DNA from: Dactylonectria macrodidyma
Lineage: Eukaryota > Ascomycota > Sordariomycetes > Hypocreales > Nectriaceae
Assembly (NCBI GenBank): GCA_020744425.1
Contig: JAGMUV010000012.1
Location: forward strand, 496,001 to 560,000
DNA: 64,000 nt
Reading direction: 5' to 3'
The notes under the pieces were generated by a model, which saw nothing but the letters and a program-made list of their open reading frames with translations, did no database searches and was not told the origin of the DNA. Position 1 is the stretch's first letter, and the number at the start of each line of letters is the position of its first letter. Position numbers and translations under genes: made by a program. Shown piece by piece: positions 30,438-40,363 of the stretch.

Positions 30438-31257
30438 GAGAATGTGATTTCACTTCTCACTTGGCGAATATCATGGGGAGCAATGGATGCTTTTTGTCAC
30501 ATTGATATATGAAACTTTACAAGCTTGGAACAGATGACACCTTACTCAGAACCTTCCCTGTCGGAGGATTTTGGATGAATGATGACAGTTGATCGACTTA
30601 AGGATTTACCCCCGACAATATCAACAATTTCGAATAGGTAGCCCACGTGCCCGAGGATGTCTCTTGTTTGGAGAACCTGGCAATTTTTGTCAGTGCTCAT
30701 TAATTACATCCAGATTAAGAAAAAGACGTCCTTCCCAATGCGGACAAGGGTACGGGTACGATCATGACCCCTGTTTTAAGTTTCATTAACTAGGATAAAA
30801 TGTCGGGATGATCCTCCGCGATGACACAACTAAAGAGGAAAGTGGTCCGAAACCTTTTTGAGATACTTCCGTGGGAAATGATTGAAGAGCTAATACAGGG
30901 TCAGCAAGGCCCGTTGCTGAGGCCCAGAACACTGTCGATTTGGGGAATATCGGGGATGCCGTCTTGCTCCAGAACCCTTTTGAGAAGGCCTTCAATCTCA
31001 ATATGCAGGCTGCCAGAAAAGCTCCGATGACCGCTAATTAAATGGAACAATGGATTCCTCCGTCTTACAGACTGAGGATTTTTAATCCGCCCGTCTTCAT
31101 TTCGATTTCGATCGTCAGTCGTTTGTCGTTGTACTCTCACTCAGCTGAAGGGGTGATTGGTATTGGTTCCATTTTCTATAAAGTGAAGCAACCATCAAGT
31201 TCTCATTCATGTGAAATATCACCAGTGGCCAAGATCGTTCCTTGAATACCTCTCAAA
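30438..31257. promoter_or_regulatory. Divergent intergenic region (sialidase / CHAP gene)
   Basis: 820 bp between the two divergently transcribed genes. On the plus strand, TATAAAG at 31177-31183 lies about 75 bp before the CHAP start, and two ATTGG (inverted CCAAT) boxes lie at 31156-31160 and 31162-31166. They make a convincing core promoter for the CHAP gene. No shared operator was recognised. Confidence 0.55.
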
Positions 31258-31965
31258 ATGAAGTTCACAGCTTTCTGCGCCTATGCGCTCGCATTCTTTT
31301 CCACTGGAGTTCACTCCTACCCCGTGACCAGCGACAACCTCAACTGCCGCTCCGGTCCAGGCACGGCCTTCGCCATCAAGAGATCCTACAAAAAGGGCCA
31401 GGATGTCACTATCACCTGTCAGACTGAGGGTGATAACATCGAGGGAAATTCCATCTGGGATAAGACCTCTGACGGCTGCTATGTTACCGATAAATACGTC
31501 AAGACAGGAAAGGACGGCTACGTCAAGGGCAAATGCACCAACGTCCCCAAACCTCCCAAAAACAACAAAATCCCAGGTCCTAGGGTCAACGACTATCCCT
31601 ACAAGAACAGCTGCGGCCCAGCGGACAAGTGGCTCTACTTCAAGTGCCAATGCACCAGCTTCGTGGCATGGCGCGTGAATGAGCGCCTGGGCATCAAGTT
31701 CCACAACAAGTACAAGGGGAAGGCGTGGGGAAATGGAAATCAGTGGGATGAGGCCGCTAGGGCGAGTGGCGTGAGGGTTGATAATAAGCCTGTCCCGGGT
31801 TGTATTGCTCAGACGAATGCCGGGAAATTCGGGCATGTTGCCTGGGTTTCTGCTGTTGATGGGGATATGGTTACTGTTGAGGAGTATAACTGGAACAATT
31901 ACAGGGCTTATGGGACGCGCAAGGTCCACAAGGGAAAGTTCAATTACATCCATCTCAAAGTCTAA
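31258..31965 (+). CDS. Secreted SH3b-CHAP peptidoglycan hydrolase
   Basis: 235 aa, no intron. A signal peptide (MKFTAFCAYALAFFSTGVHS) is followed by an SH3b domain (CRSGPGTAFAIKRSYKKGQD, VTITCQTEGDNIEGNSIWDK, to about residue 93), a Pro/Lys linker, and a CHAP domain: catalytic Cys in CQCTSFVAWRVN, catalytic His in GKFGHVAWVSAV, and the third polar position in VEEYNWNNY. CHAP enzymes cut amide or peptide bonds in bacterial peptidoglycan. The SH3b part is a near copy of that in the GH24 protein 3 kb away, pointing to module duplication. Fungi do not make peptidoglycan, so the target must be external bacteria. An alternative role as a general secreted amidase is possible. Confidence 0.9.
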   Translation: MKFTAFCAYALAFFSTGVHSYPVTSDNLNCRSGPGTAFAIKRSYKKGQDVTITCQTEGDNIEGNSIWDKTSDGCYVTDKYVKTGKDGYVKGKCTNVPKPPKNNKIPGPRVNDYPYKNSCGPADKWLYFKCQCTSFVAWRVNERLGIKFHNKYKGKAWGNGNQWDEAARASGVRVDNKPVPGCIAQTNAGKFGHVAWVSAVDGDMVTVEEYNWNNYRAYGTRKVHKGKFNYIHLKV

Positions 31966-32616
31966 GGGCTTCTGGTTGATGGCTTGAGCAAGGAAGATGG
32001 ATATGGGGTTGGGAGAAGTGATATTAGGATATTAGGGATTCTCAGGTCGACAGTATTATTCTTGGACAGATGCATAGTTTATGAATGTATTTTTAACCTT
32101 TGATTGGAGATGGATTGAAGACTGAATTGAACCTCTAATAGAGATTGAGTAAACTCCTTGATTGTGAGAATAGGGTACAACGCAAGGGCAAAAATATGAG
32201 AACTCAATAACAGGGACTACAGGTGATAGAAACATTGCCAAATTAGCACATTCCATTGAAACTCCTGTTTGACCAGGGGTCTATTATACGCGGCAGGCCT
32301 TGGTCCAAAGGGACCATATATATACTTCCAAATCGTTACTCAGTTTCGTAAAAGCCCTTACTTGATCCATCCTCTACAGCTTGTGACCAGTCTTCATCAC
32401 TTCACGTCCTCGTAAGGGTTCGTGTCACATCTAGTATATAAGCTATTACTGCACTGCGCATTAGCAGAGTGCGCATTCCGTTTTAGTATAGTGGCAGAAT
32501 GCGACAACTCTACTACGATGGGAAACGTATATAATGCTCGATGTGATCAAATCTAGAGTTGTCTAAAGGTCTTGAGGTCTAGGTCTGACGGTTGAAGACT
32601 CTTTGCAACGCCTGGA
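31966..32616. other. Intergenic stretch
   Basis: No gene. A short inverted pair (GTGCGCATTC near 32469, GAATGCGACA near 32496) recalls words near 14287 and 40608 and may be a tiny repeat. Confidence 0.35.
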
Positions 32617-33225
32617 TTGATAGCAATGACCAAGTCGAGAAGGTGCATCGAGGGACACGAGTCCCTGCACAAGGCAGGTTTCTTGCATAGAGACATCTCG
32701 ATCAACAATCTTATGATCAATGAGGACGATAACAACCCCTCTTGGCCTTCGTTCTTGATTGATCTTGATCTCTCCATCGAAGAGCAACGAGACGGCACCT
32801 CTGGAGCAAAGGGCAAGACGGGCACAAGAGCCTTTATGGCTATCGGGGTGCTGCTTGGCGAGCAGCATTCCTTCATGCACGACCTCGAGTCATTCTTTTG
32901 GGTACTCTTCTGGATATGCATTCACTACAACGGGCCAGGCGAGGGCAAAGTCGTTCCACGGTTTGACAAGTGGAATTTCGCTGACACGGAAGAGTTGGCA
33001 ATCTCTAAAACGGGGGTGATCAGCAATGAAGGCGATTTCCTTAGGATTCTAGCTGGAAACTTCACATTATATTACCAGCCGTTGATCCCATGGGTCAACA
33101 GGTTACGGAAAGCGGTGTTTCCGAATGGTGAGAGGTGGGTGAGAGAGGATAGAGGATTGTATGCTCGGATGAGGGAGACGCTTCTGGAGGCCGGCAAAGA
33201 CCTGAAGGTGCTGGCGGAGAGATAA
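32617..33225 (+). pseudogene. FunK1-type fungal kinase, C-terminal fragment
   Basis: Reads the C-lobe of a FunK1 protein kinase: catalytic loop HKAGFLHRDISINNLMI, the DFG-equivalent FLIDLDLSIEEQ, GTRAFMAIGVLLGEQHSFMH, and DLESFFWVLFWICIHYNGPG, ending at TAA 33225. The N-lobe with the nucleotide-binding loop is missing; upstream of about 32640 the frame is unrelated. It is probably a fragment, although the catalytic-loop Asp is intact. Confidence 0.75.
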
Positions 33226-33930
33226 TATTGTGGGTTTGTGTTTTCCTACCCCGCCAGAATGCTCGGGTTGCGATACCTTCTCACATACATACCGGCTCAG
33301 CAAGTCAAGCTCCTTGTCGACTTAGCTAAAAAGTATCGATGATTTTTGCCAGCACTATAGAGGAGGAATTAGCCCTACAGCAGCTAAGGTCAATAGATGT
33401 GAGGTATGGATAATCCTCTGTGATTGATACGTGAAATCACGTGAGGATCATCAGTCACGTGAGCAATGCCTCAAAAGGGCCTGCAGGGCCCTTCTGACTT
33501 TGCTTCTTCATCATCATTCATCATACAACAATACAATCCATTACCTGCTATTGCAGCTTTCTGGCCCTTCGTGCCCCCTAGGGCCTCTGGCCCCTGGCCA
33601 TCGCCTCTTTTTCGTATCAGTGATAATTACTTGCCCAATCGTTAAATAACATTAAGCAGCCTATATGTATAAAAGCTACTATTGGGAAATGAATGGACAA
33701 ATAAAGGTTAAGGGGATATCCTTGCGCCCACAATCTCTTTAGCTCTTTCCTGAAGAGGAAGCCAATTTCGCTCTTAATAACCTAGTCCCTCGCCCAGAGT
33801 CGTGTCCCTCCTTGCGACTTCTTCGTAGCTGCGACTGCGCCTGTGTCGTCAACCGATAGTTCTGCACATAGGTAACGAGAGGAAAGATCAACGGCCAAAG
33901 TATGTCGGTGCATGCACAAAATCTCATAGT
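33226..33930. other. Intergenic stretch with CACGTG motifs
   Basis: No gene. TCACGTGA-type words recur at 33437-33463, possibly within an old LTR. 33739-33927 on the minus strand may be decayed sequence downstream of the gag relic. Confidence 0.35.
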
Positions 33931-33933
33931 CCT

Positions 33934-34272
33934 CTATTCTGCTCTGCAGTTTCTTGCCACATGACCTTGCTTACCACAATTAAAACATAACCCATTCTGC
34001 CTTCGTTCCTCATATAACTGGTTTTCAATATCTATTGCTTTCTTTCCCATATCCTCGTATGTAGTCGGTAGTGCCCCAAGCTGATAAATCCTGTCTTGGA
34101 TTTCGTCTTTAAGCCCGACAAAGAAAAGAGACGCCAAGTACGTCTCCTTTGAAAGCTTGCTTGACAGCCTGAGAAATTCCGATCCATAGTCTCTTGCACT
34201 TCCGGTTTGTTTAAGGCGCTGAAATTTAATGGCGGCTTCCATTTCGGTGATATTTTCCTCTGGCCTTGACAT
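33934..34272 (-). pseudogene. Retrotransposon gag fragment with CCHC knuckle
   Basis: 112-aa minus-strand frame with gag core (EMEAAIKFQRLKQTGSARDY, FFVGLKDEIQDRI) and zinc knuckle CFNCGKQGHVARNC at its end. It is unlike the gag at 2663-6927, so it is a different Gypsy-type family. No pol domain follows and no LTRs were seen. Confidence 0.75.
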
Positions 34273-35563
34273 ATCCTAATCCTTGATTAGTTATTGACGT
34301 TTTAAGTAATCATGCTTGTAAGATAGAAAAAAATCACCTGAGTTTGAATTGTGAAGAAGTATCACTGGGGTTTTGTAAGAGCGATAGATTTATAGACTTC
34401 GGTAATTAATATCGAGCGCAGTGGAATAGCTTGATTGAAGTATTCGTTGTTCAAGGGGAACACTGGTGATAAGGTGTCATATTTTGTACTGCTGCCTGAT
34501 TCTCTTGGCATAGCCCCTTACTGGCTGGTTTTATGGTCACATGGCGGGTCGAGGGTACGTACTACGGAATAATAGTCGGAACGAGGCATTGGAGCTATCT
34601 GAGTCCGAATGCTCCCCGAAGCTATACGAGGGTCCTCTTAGCTTGTATCTGCTTCGTCAGCGGCAAAAACTCTCTTCATAATCCCGAAAAGGGGAAACAC
34701 TTTCAGGACGCGATGCGAAATGTAACGGCTGTGCTATTGAGACCGGGCTGTAACACGAAATCACAGTCACGAGAGAGACGAAGAGAGCACTGGGGAAGGA
34801 AGAGATGATAAGGGCACTGATGCTGTCCTGTGTTCCATCAGCGATCTCACAGACTTGGTGGCCGGGTAAAGCGGGAAAAGGCAACGTCCATGGTGTGTGA
34901 CTACCTGATGATCTTCCCCAGTGCTGGATCTCATTACAGTATACCATACGAAGATGGCCTTGCATGGTTCGTGGTCCTCTTCAGTCTGTCTGGTGGAATG
35001 GGGATGCCAACGGTGCATGGATGAGGACTACCTAAACATGGGCCTGCGGAACATGACAACAGAGGCTGTTGACCTCGGTAAATGCTACACGATCCCATTT
35101 ACATCACTCTGCATCATGATACTCTTCCCATACAAGGGTCAGCGAAACCTGGATGTGGGCTCCGGGGGCGTTGGCTTGAAAATAGAAGGGCACGTGGCCA
35201 GGCTGTTCTCTATTTATAAGCCCTGTTTCCCCAATCCTTCTGTCTTCGTGACTGGCAAATGGTTGTATGATTATTACCTTAACTTTTATCACGATGAGTC
35301 TCCCATATCTTGTATCGACCGCGTTGACCACGGCATTTGTCCTCGGTGCCGCGGCGAATTTATCAACATCTGTCAAAGCCATCCTGCGGTATCAAAACAC
35401 GCAACGAAACCATCAAGAGGCGAGCTCAGTGTCTGTGGCCCCTCCATCATTATCTACAAGATATCCTAGTACATTCATGGCGGTAGTGGTTACGCACTGC
35501 GTGATTGCTACCGGTTCCGCACTTGCGTTCGCAGTTCTGACGCAAGAACGTGGAGATCCCTGG
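34273..35563. other. Gene-poor stretch
   Basis: Only overlapping short frames on both strands, none with a recognised motif. Confidence 0.35.
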
Positions 35564-36039
35564 TCAACATACCTGAGCTCTTCCATCATTAGACGGTAGG
35601 CCTCTTAATCGGTCCGAAAGAGTGGTCTGAGGCATGCCGTGCTTCTGAGCGGATTGGTTCTGGGAGAGGCCGTTATCTGTGACATCTAATATTGCTTCAA
35701 TAGTGTCATTCTCTGTATAAGACATTCGAGGCATTTTTGAAACGATTATGGAAGGCTGGTGTTGATACAATTTGATGAAGCTTCAGGGAAGCTGGTTCAC
35801 CAAGGAGGCATTTTGAGAAATTTTATATTAGCATTATGCGACCATACCGCTTATATGATCAAAAAAGCAATGTGATAATATCAAACGACATGAAACTCTT
35901 AGTAAAACAGACATTGTTTCATGGCAATAGCTTCAATTTTGGCCGAGCACCGTGTAATTGAAGTTGGGTATTTTGTATGGGGAAATTTTGTTTTTGCTTA
36001 CCGGTAGAGGGGTCTTACCGGTGGAGGGGTACTGCATGG
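35564..36039 (-). pseudogene. 5' remnant of a pogo/Fot1-type transposon
   Basis: The minus-strand frame from ATG 35734 gives MPRMSYTENDTIEAILDVTD, then GLSQNQSAQKHGMPQTTLSD: the Psq-type helix-turn-helix at the N-terminus of pogo transposases. It is cut off after about 55 aa. The outer end is at 36001-36039: two ACCGGT-GAGGGGT units ending CATGG next to TA (36040-36041). The same two-unit end, and the same spacing of about 300 bp to the start codon, are seen in the element beginning at 63271. Confidence 0.75.
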
Positions 36040-36041
36040 TA

Positions 36042-36896
36042 AGAGTATGCATCTTGCCCCTTTCGCACTTCACCATGTATGCGTCCGGAGCAAGCATTAT
36101 GTCATTATCACTCTAGCTAGGGAAACTTACATACTATAATCCAGGATTGCAGCCTAGCTGAGTTGCGCGTGATAGTTTTCGTCAGGTGAGAGTGGCCTAA
36201 GATCAGCCTGAGGACATTAGAAGAAGGAAATGGGCTTCCTACTGGCTTGGTGGGTGCGGACTTTGCCGCCTTTCTGCAAGCCTCAAGCCGCAAACCCCAA
36301 CAGTATTGTGAGGGTATGCATGCTACCCCTTTCGCACATTTAGACTCTGTAAATTTCTGCCAGACATCCCAGATCAATTGATTCGTCCATATCTCTCCCT
36401 CACCAATATACATGCCCTCGCCGACACCCTTCACCCGTGCGCCACCGTGCGCCATCACTCCGCACATAATGTGTGGACGAGCGGCATGCAGCCACCGTCT
36501 CGCAAAGTCAGCCCAGGAAGATACGGTCTCGGTCGAAGGTATCAAAAGCCTCAGGCGGCTCCGTTCCTCCACCTGTTCCGTGACGCCGGATTAGACACCG
36601 TGATTAGGCTAGATAGAACCCCCTACAGGGGGGTGCGGCCTATATTAGATGGGCCCGAGGGCCTTGTATGTACTCAATCAACTAAATCAACCCTCACACA
36701 ATGGAACGTACGCAAGTGGCTCAATAAAGAGCCCGTCTTCAAGCACGGCTTCTAAGTCGAAAGACCGTCGCACCACCACGCTACAATTGAGCTCCCTCGT
36801 GGCTGTGGCAGCTAAGACCGATGGGAGGTGACCTGATTTACACGGTTTCGACCTGTGGAGAACCCATAACGTGCATGCAATAAAATGCATTATTAT
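36042..36896. other. Gene-poor stretch
   Basis: Open frames at 36117-36572 (minus) and 36378-36755 (plus) overlap one another and show no recognised motif. Nothing else supported. Confidence 0.35.
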
Positions 36897-37675
36897 GAGT
36901 GTGTGGAATGACATCTGGACCGCTGACTGGTGTGCACTATCATCTAAAAAATAGCCAAACTCTTTCGATGTTTTAGCGCGCCTCCACTGTTGCATGTTAC
37001 ATCACTAATCACTATCACCAACACCGCTACCATCACTGGAACATTGCCGTGCATATAGAATAGCACCACTAGCAAATATTGTCTCACGCTGATTCCCTAC
37101 TTCCCGGAACCGTCATAGTAATCCAAGATCCGACGATACGAACCCCTCATGGCTAAATTTCCTTTGGAGAACTGTCATTGAGTGATTAACTCCATTTCAG
37201 TCTGCATTGTCCCATTGCCGCTGGCTACGTCAGCACCACCTCTTGGCGACTCTGATAAAGCCTTCATATTATCCTAACCTTGAGCGCTTGTCTCGCACCT
37301 CCGCATCCTGATTCGAAAATGCCATACATTCCTCCATTGAAACAATCCCCATGCTCGTCGCCATCAGAGAAGGTCCATTTTGATCTGCCGTGGCGGTTGC
37401 GCACGAAACCCGCGGACCTCGGTGCTACCCCTTCCAAATCCGAGGATGCCGCCGTCGTTAGCGAATCCGAAGATGAGACAGAGAACGGACAACGCAGAAA
37501 ACCACGCGTAGTACGCAAACTGTCTGGCGAATTGGTCCGCCCAATCCTGCGCCCACCATCTTGTAGGCGTCCTGCCAGCGTGCCAACCAGTCCCACCGCC
37601 ACAAAGTCTGTTAACTTCCAGACCCACTTGGAAGAGACTCTCGATTTTTTCCGACTGGACTGTCCCATGTCTATT
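36897..37675 (+). repeat. Segmental duplication, copy 1
   Basis: About 780 bp closely matching 61393-62205 in the same orientation. It covers the promoter region and first about 118 codons of the PP1-targeting gene. Copy 2 has an extra segment of about 58 bp near 61580. Identity by eye is around 95 percent. Confidence 0.9.
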
Positions 37676-37708
37676 GCTGCTCAGTCATCATCACTTATTT
37701 GCTTGTGA
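37319..37708 (+). pseudogene. Truncated duplicate of PP1 glycogen-targeting subunit
   Basis: 129-aa frame from ATG 37319 that parallels the first about 118 residues of the gene at 61849, then diverges and stops at TGA 37708. It keeps the protein-phosphatase-1 docking motif (KSVNF, RVxF type) and the promoter-side sequence, but lacks the CBM21 glycogen-binding domain. It is most simply a truncated pseudogene. If expressed it could still bind the phosphatase catalytic subunit. Confidence 0.75.
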
Positions 37709-38353
37709 TGCAAGGCTGCGTGTCGCCCGCGATGAGTACAGTCGACAGGCTGCGTAAGGTGACTGGTTCTAGCATCTGATTCTGCTCTCGACGAGACGCA
37801 CTCGTAAAACCCATCATCTCAACACTAGCCGCGACGAGCGGCTATCTCACCTCTTCGGCTTTTCATAGCAAACTCATCTGATTATAACCTCTCGCAGTTG
37901 GGAAGCGCAAACTTGAAAATAATTTGATTGACCGCCAGGGGCAGAGATTTTGGGTTTGTCTAAACCTGGGCTACACCGTAATAAATTGTCTATGTGGAGT
38001 CTATGTTTAATTAAAGGGGAAGCAAACATTAGATTGGATTTATGTATAATCATCAACTAATTAAATTCCTTAACATTCTAAATATATTAAGTAAGTTTGG
38101 TTTTAAGTTGTAACCAAGGGCCGTGATAACTAGGAAGCGTAGAGCATCTAAGGTATGAATGGTTTCTTATATACTAAGGGATGTGCTCTAGCAGCGTAGT
38201 CACGCTCTTTGGAAGTGTGATCCATACAGGATTGGTGAAACCAAAGTAGGACGCACGGTTCTACCGATTGTGACATCTTTACTCTTCAGCAGAAGACGCT
38301 AACATTTGGCAACTAGTATCTAAAGGTCCTCAAAAATCTGGAGTGAGAGGGAC
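37709..38353. other. Intergenic stretch
   Basis: No gene recognised. Moderately AT-rich at 38000-38110. Confidence 0.35.
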
Positions 38354-39802
38354 TCAAAGGCCGAGACCCTTCTTCAGGGCAGGCACCACGGTGCCCTCGT
38401 TCCACGTCCAGATTAACCCACTATTGTGACCAGCGAACGCGGCGCCGGTCCAGTAGGTGTTGCGCGAGCCCTCCAAATCCAGGAGCTCGCGGTAGAAGCC
38501 CTCACCGATCTCTTTACCCGACACACGAACGTTATAAGGGGCGTGGTTCGAGATGTAAGGGAAGGTAACCGTCTGCGCTGCGTCGGCCGGCACTGCACCG
38601 ACAGCCGCGAGGGTGGCCAACTCCTTACGCACGACGGCCTCACCATCAGCGTCGGTGTATTGGGTGTTGTCAAAGGCCACGCCAAGGAGGAACTGGTTGG
38701 GTGATCCGGTGGCGAAGAAGCCGTTGTCTCCTGGAATAACGGGCGTGTTGTACGGTGTGAGGGCTCCAACGTTCTGGAGACTCACGTCAAGCCCAGGGAT
38801 CTCGGCAACGCCGGCCCAGTACCCGAGGGCAGAGAACTTGGAGAACAGCTTGCGCTCTGCCTTGGAGAGGTCAAACGAGCCGACGTTCTCCAAGGTTGGA
38901 GGAATAGCAATGAGGAGCTTGCGGGCTCGGATGATCTTGGACGGCTGGTTGGGCTGCTTTACAACCAGGGAGACGCCGGATGTCTTCGAGTTGCCCGCCT
39001 TGTGCTGGCGCTGGATATAGACGATGCTCGAGTTAAGGAGCACACTGTCGCCCAACTCGGCCGCAGCTGCATGGTATAGGCTTCGTGTGTCGCCAGACGC
39101 AGAGACGATGAACTGACCCGCAAAGCTGCTCAGCAGACCCGGACCGAAACCCTTGATGCCGTAAAGCGCGGGTATGGTCGAGATGTCGCCAGGGTACCAG
39201 TTGAACTGGCTGATGACGGGCAGGAGGGCGCTGAAGTTGTACTGCTGAGCGAACTGTCCGAAAGGCAAGGTGAGCTCCTCGGGCACGGGATCAGGGACGA
39301 AATATCCTTGGTCCACCCACGGGTACTTCGATAGGACGTTCTGGGAGTAGGCCTGGATTGCAGCTGCAATAGCTTGCTGCGCAGCAGCCGAAGCAGTCGC
39401 ATTCTGTGCCGGGATAGGAATGCCCAGCGAGAAGTCATACGACTTTGATTCCTGGGCGGCGGCAGCAGGATTTTGGTTGGCTGTGGCAACTCCGAGGCGG
39501 GCAAAGTACTTCTTGACAACTTCGTTGCTTTCGAACAAGACGACGCCTACATTGGCCGGGATGCCAGTCGCGGGGTTGATGTATGTTTCGGCGTGACCTC
39601 CGATCTGGGACTTCTTCTCGATCACGACAACCTTGGCACCTACATCCTTGAGCTGGATTGCCGCATGGATACCGCTGGAGCCGCCACCAATGATAGCCAC
39701 GTCGACATCAATAAAAGCTGGAGGGTCGGCCTTGCAGGAGGCGGCACTGGCATGCGAGAGGCACAGGGCCCAAAGTGCAGGAGTGAAGTCGGAGAACCTC
39801 AT
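38354..39802 (-). CDS. Secreted FAD-dependent oxidoreductase (flavin amine-oxidase-like)
   Basis: 482 aa from ATG 39802; an ATG 18 codons upstream is less likely because the signal peptide (MRFSDFTPALWALCLSHASA) starts here. The N-terminal Rossmann dinucleotide motif is VDVAIIGGGSSGIHAAIQL, followed by VVVIEKKSQIGGHAET. The C-terminus has the second flavin-contact region, YWTGAAFAGHNSGLIWTWNE. The length and layout fit the flavoprotein group that fungal annotations often name after beta-cyclopiazonate dehydrogenase, but no other gene of such a pathway is nearby, so the substrate is unknown. Single exon, no breaks. A hAT MITE ends 142 bp before the start codon. Confidence 0.85.
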   Translation of the reverse strand: MRFSDFTPALWALCLSHASAASCKADPPAFIDVDVAIIGGGSSGIHAAIQLKDVGAKVVVIEKKSQIGGHAETYINPATGIPANVGVVLFESNEVVKKYFARLGVATANQNPAAAAQESKSYDFSLGIPIPAQNATASAAAQQAIAAAIQAYSQNVLSKYPWVDQGYFVPDPVPEELTLPFGQFAQQYNFSALLPVISQFNWYPGDISTIPALYGIKGFGPGLLSSFAGQFIVSASGDTRSLYHAAAAELGDSVLLNSSIVYIQRQHKAGNSKTSGVSLVVKQPNQPSKIIRARKLLIAIPPTLENVGSFDLSKAERKLFSKFSALGYWAGVAEIPGLDVSLQNVGALTPYNTPVIPGDNGFFATGSPNQFLLGVAFDNTQYTDADGEAVVRKELATLAAVGAVPADAAQTVTFPYISNHAPYNVRVSGKEIGEGFYRELLDLEGSRNTYWTGAAFAGHNSGLIWTWNEGTVVPALKKGLGL

Positions 39803-39943
39803 AGTGATAACTAGACAGAGGAAGGAATGTGGCAAAGAATGACTTGGGTTAGGCAACTGAACGCTGGCTGCTAAGCAGGGTGAAGCTACGGAGGTAAAGT
39901 TGGGAGGGTTTCGCCCTATATCTTACACGACGTCCTGAACGGT

Positions 39944-40355
39944 CAGGCTTTCTATCCATACTCGTATGGAATAAGTGATGGAGTATGGAATGTTCCATAC
40001 TCCATACTCCATATTCCATACGGGCCGTCCGTATTCCATACGTATGGAATAATGGATTATTCCGGAAAATATTATCCCCGCTATTGCAGTCTGTTTCAGA
40101 GTGATCCCAAACCCATCGTTTATGCTGTTTCATACTTCAATCTCAGCTCTGTCTGCAGCCGACAGCAGGCAAACCACTGTACAATTACTGAATTGCAGAG
40201 CTCCCAAACCTGATTCTTTACGATAGTGGCAGTGTGAGAGATGACGTCATTTTTTGTATTCCATACGTATGGAATAAGCTTCCATACGAGGTGCATTCCA
40301 TATTCCATATTCCATACGGGCCTGTATGGAGTATGGAATATGGATAGAAAGCCTG
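39944..40355. mobile_element. Non-autonomous hAT MITE (deletion derivative)
   Basis: 412 bp with CAGGCTTTCTATCCATACTC-type ends and a perfect 8-bp target duplication TGAACGGT (39936-39943 and 40356-40363). Its left about 115 bp matches the right end of the hAT at 3281-6043, and its right about 290 bp matches that element's left end, so it arose by deletion of the transposase. It keeps two copies of the 18-bp palindrome (40033-40050 and 40258-40275). It sits in the 5' region of the FAD oxidoreductase gene. Confidence 0.95.
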
Positions 40356-40363
40356 TGAACGGT

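Noticed and set aside
36117..36755. Opposed open frames of 151 and 125 aa
   Set aside because: They overlap each other and show no recognised domain; likely chance frames.
38354..39802. Cyclopiazonic-acid pathway gene
   Set aside because: The oxidoreductase fold fits, but no synthase, prenyltransferase or other pathway gene is near; a family name is not a function.
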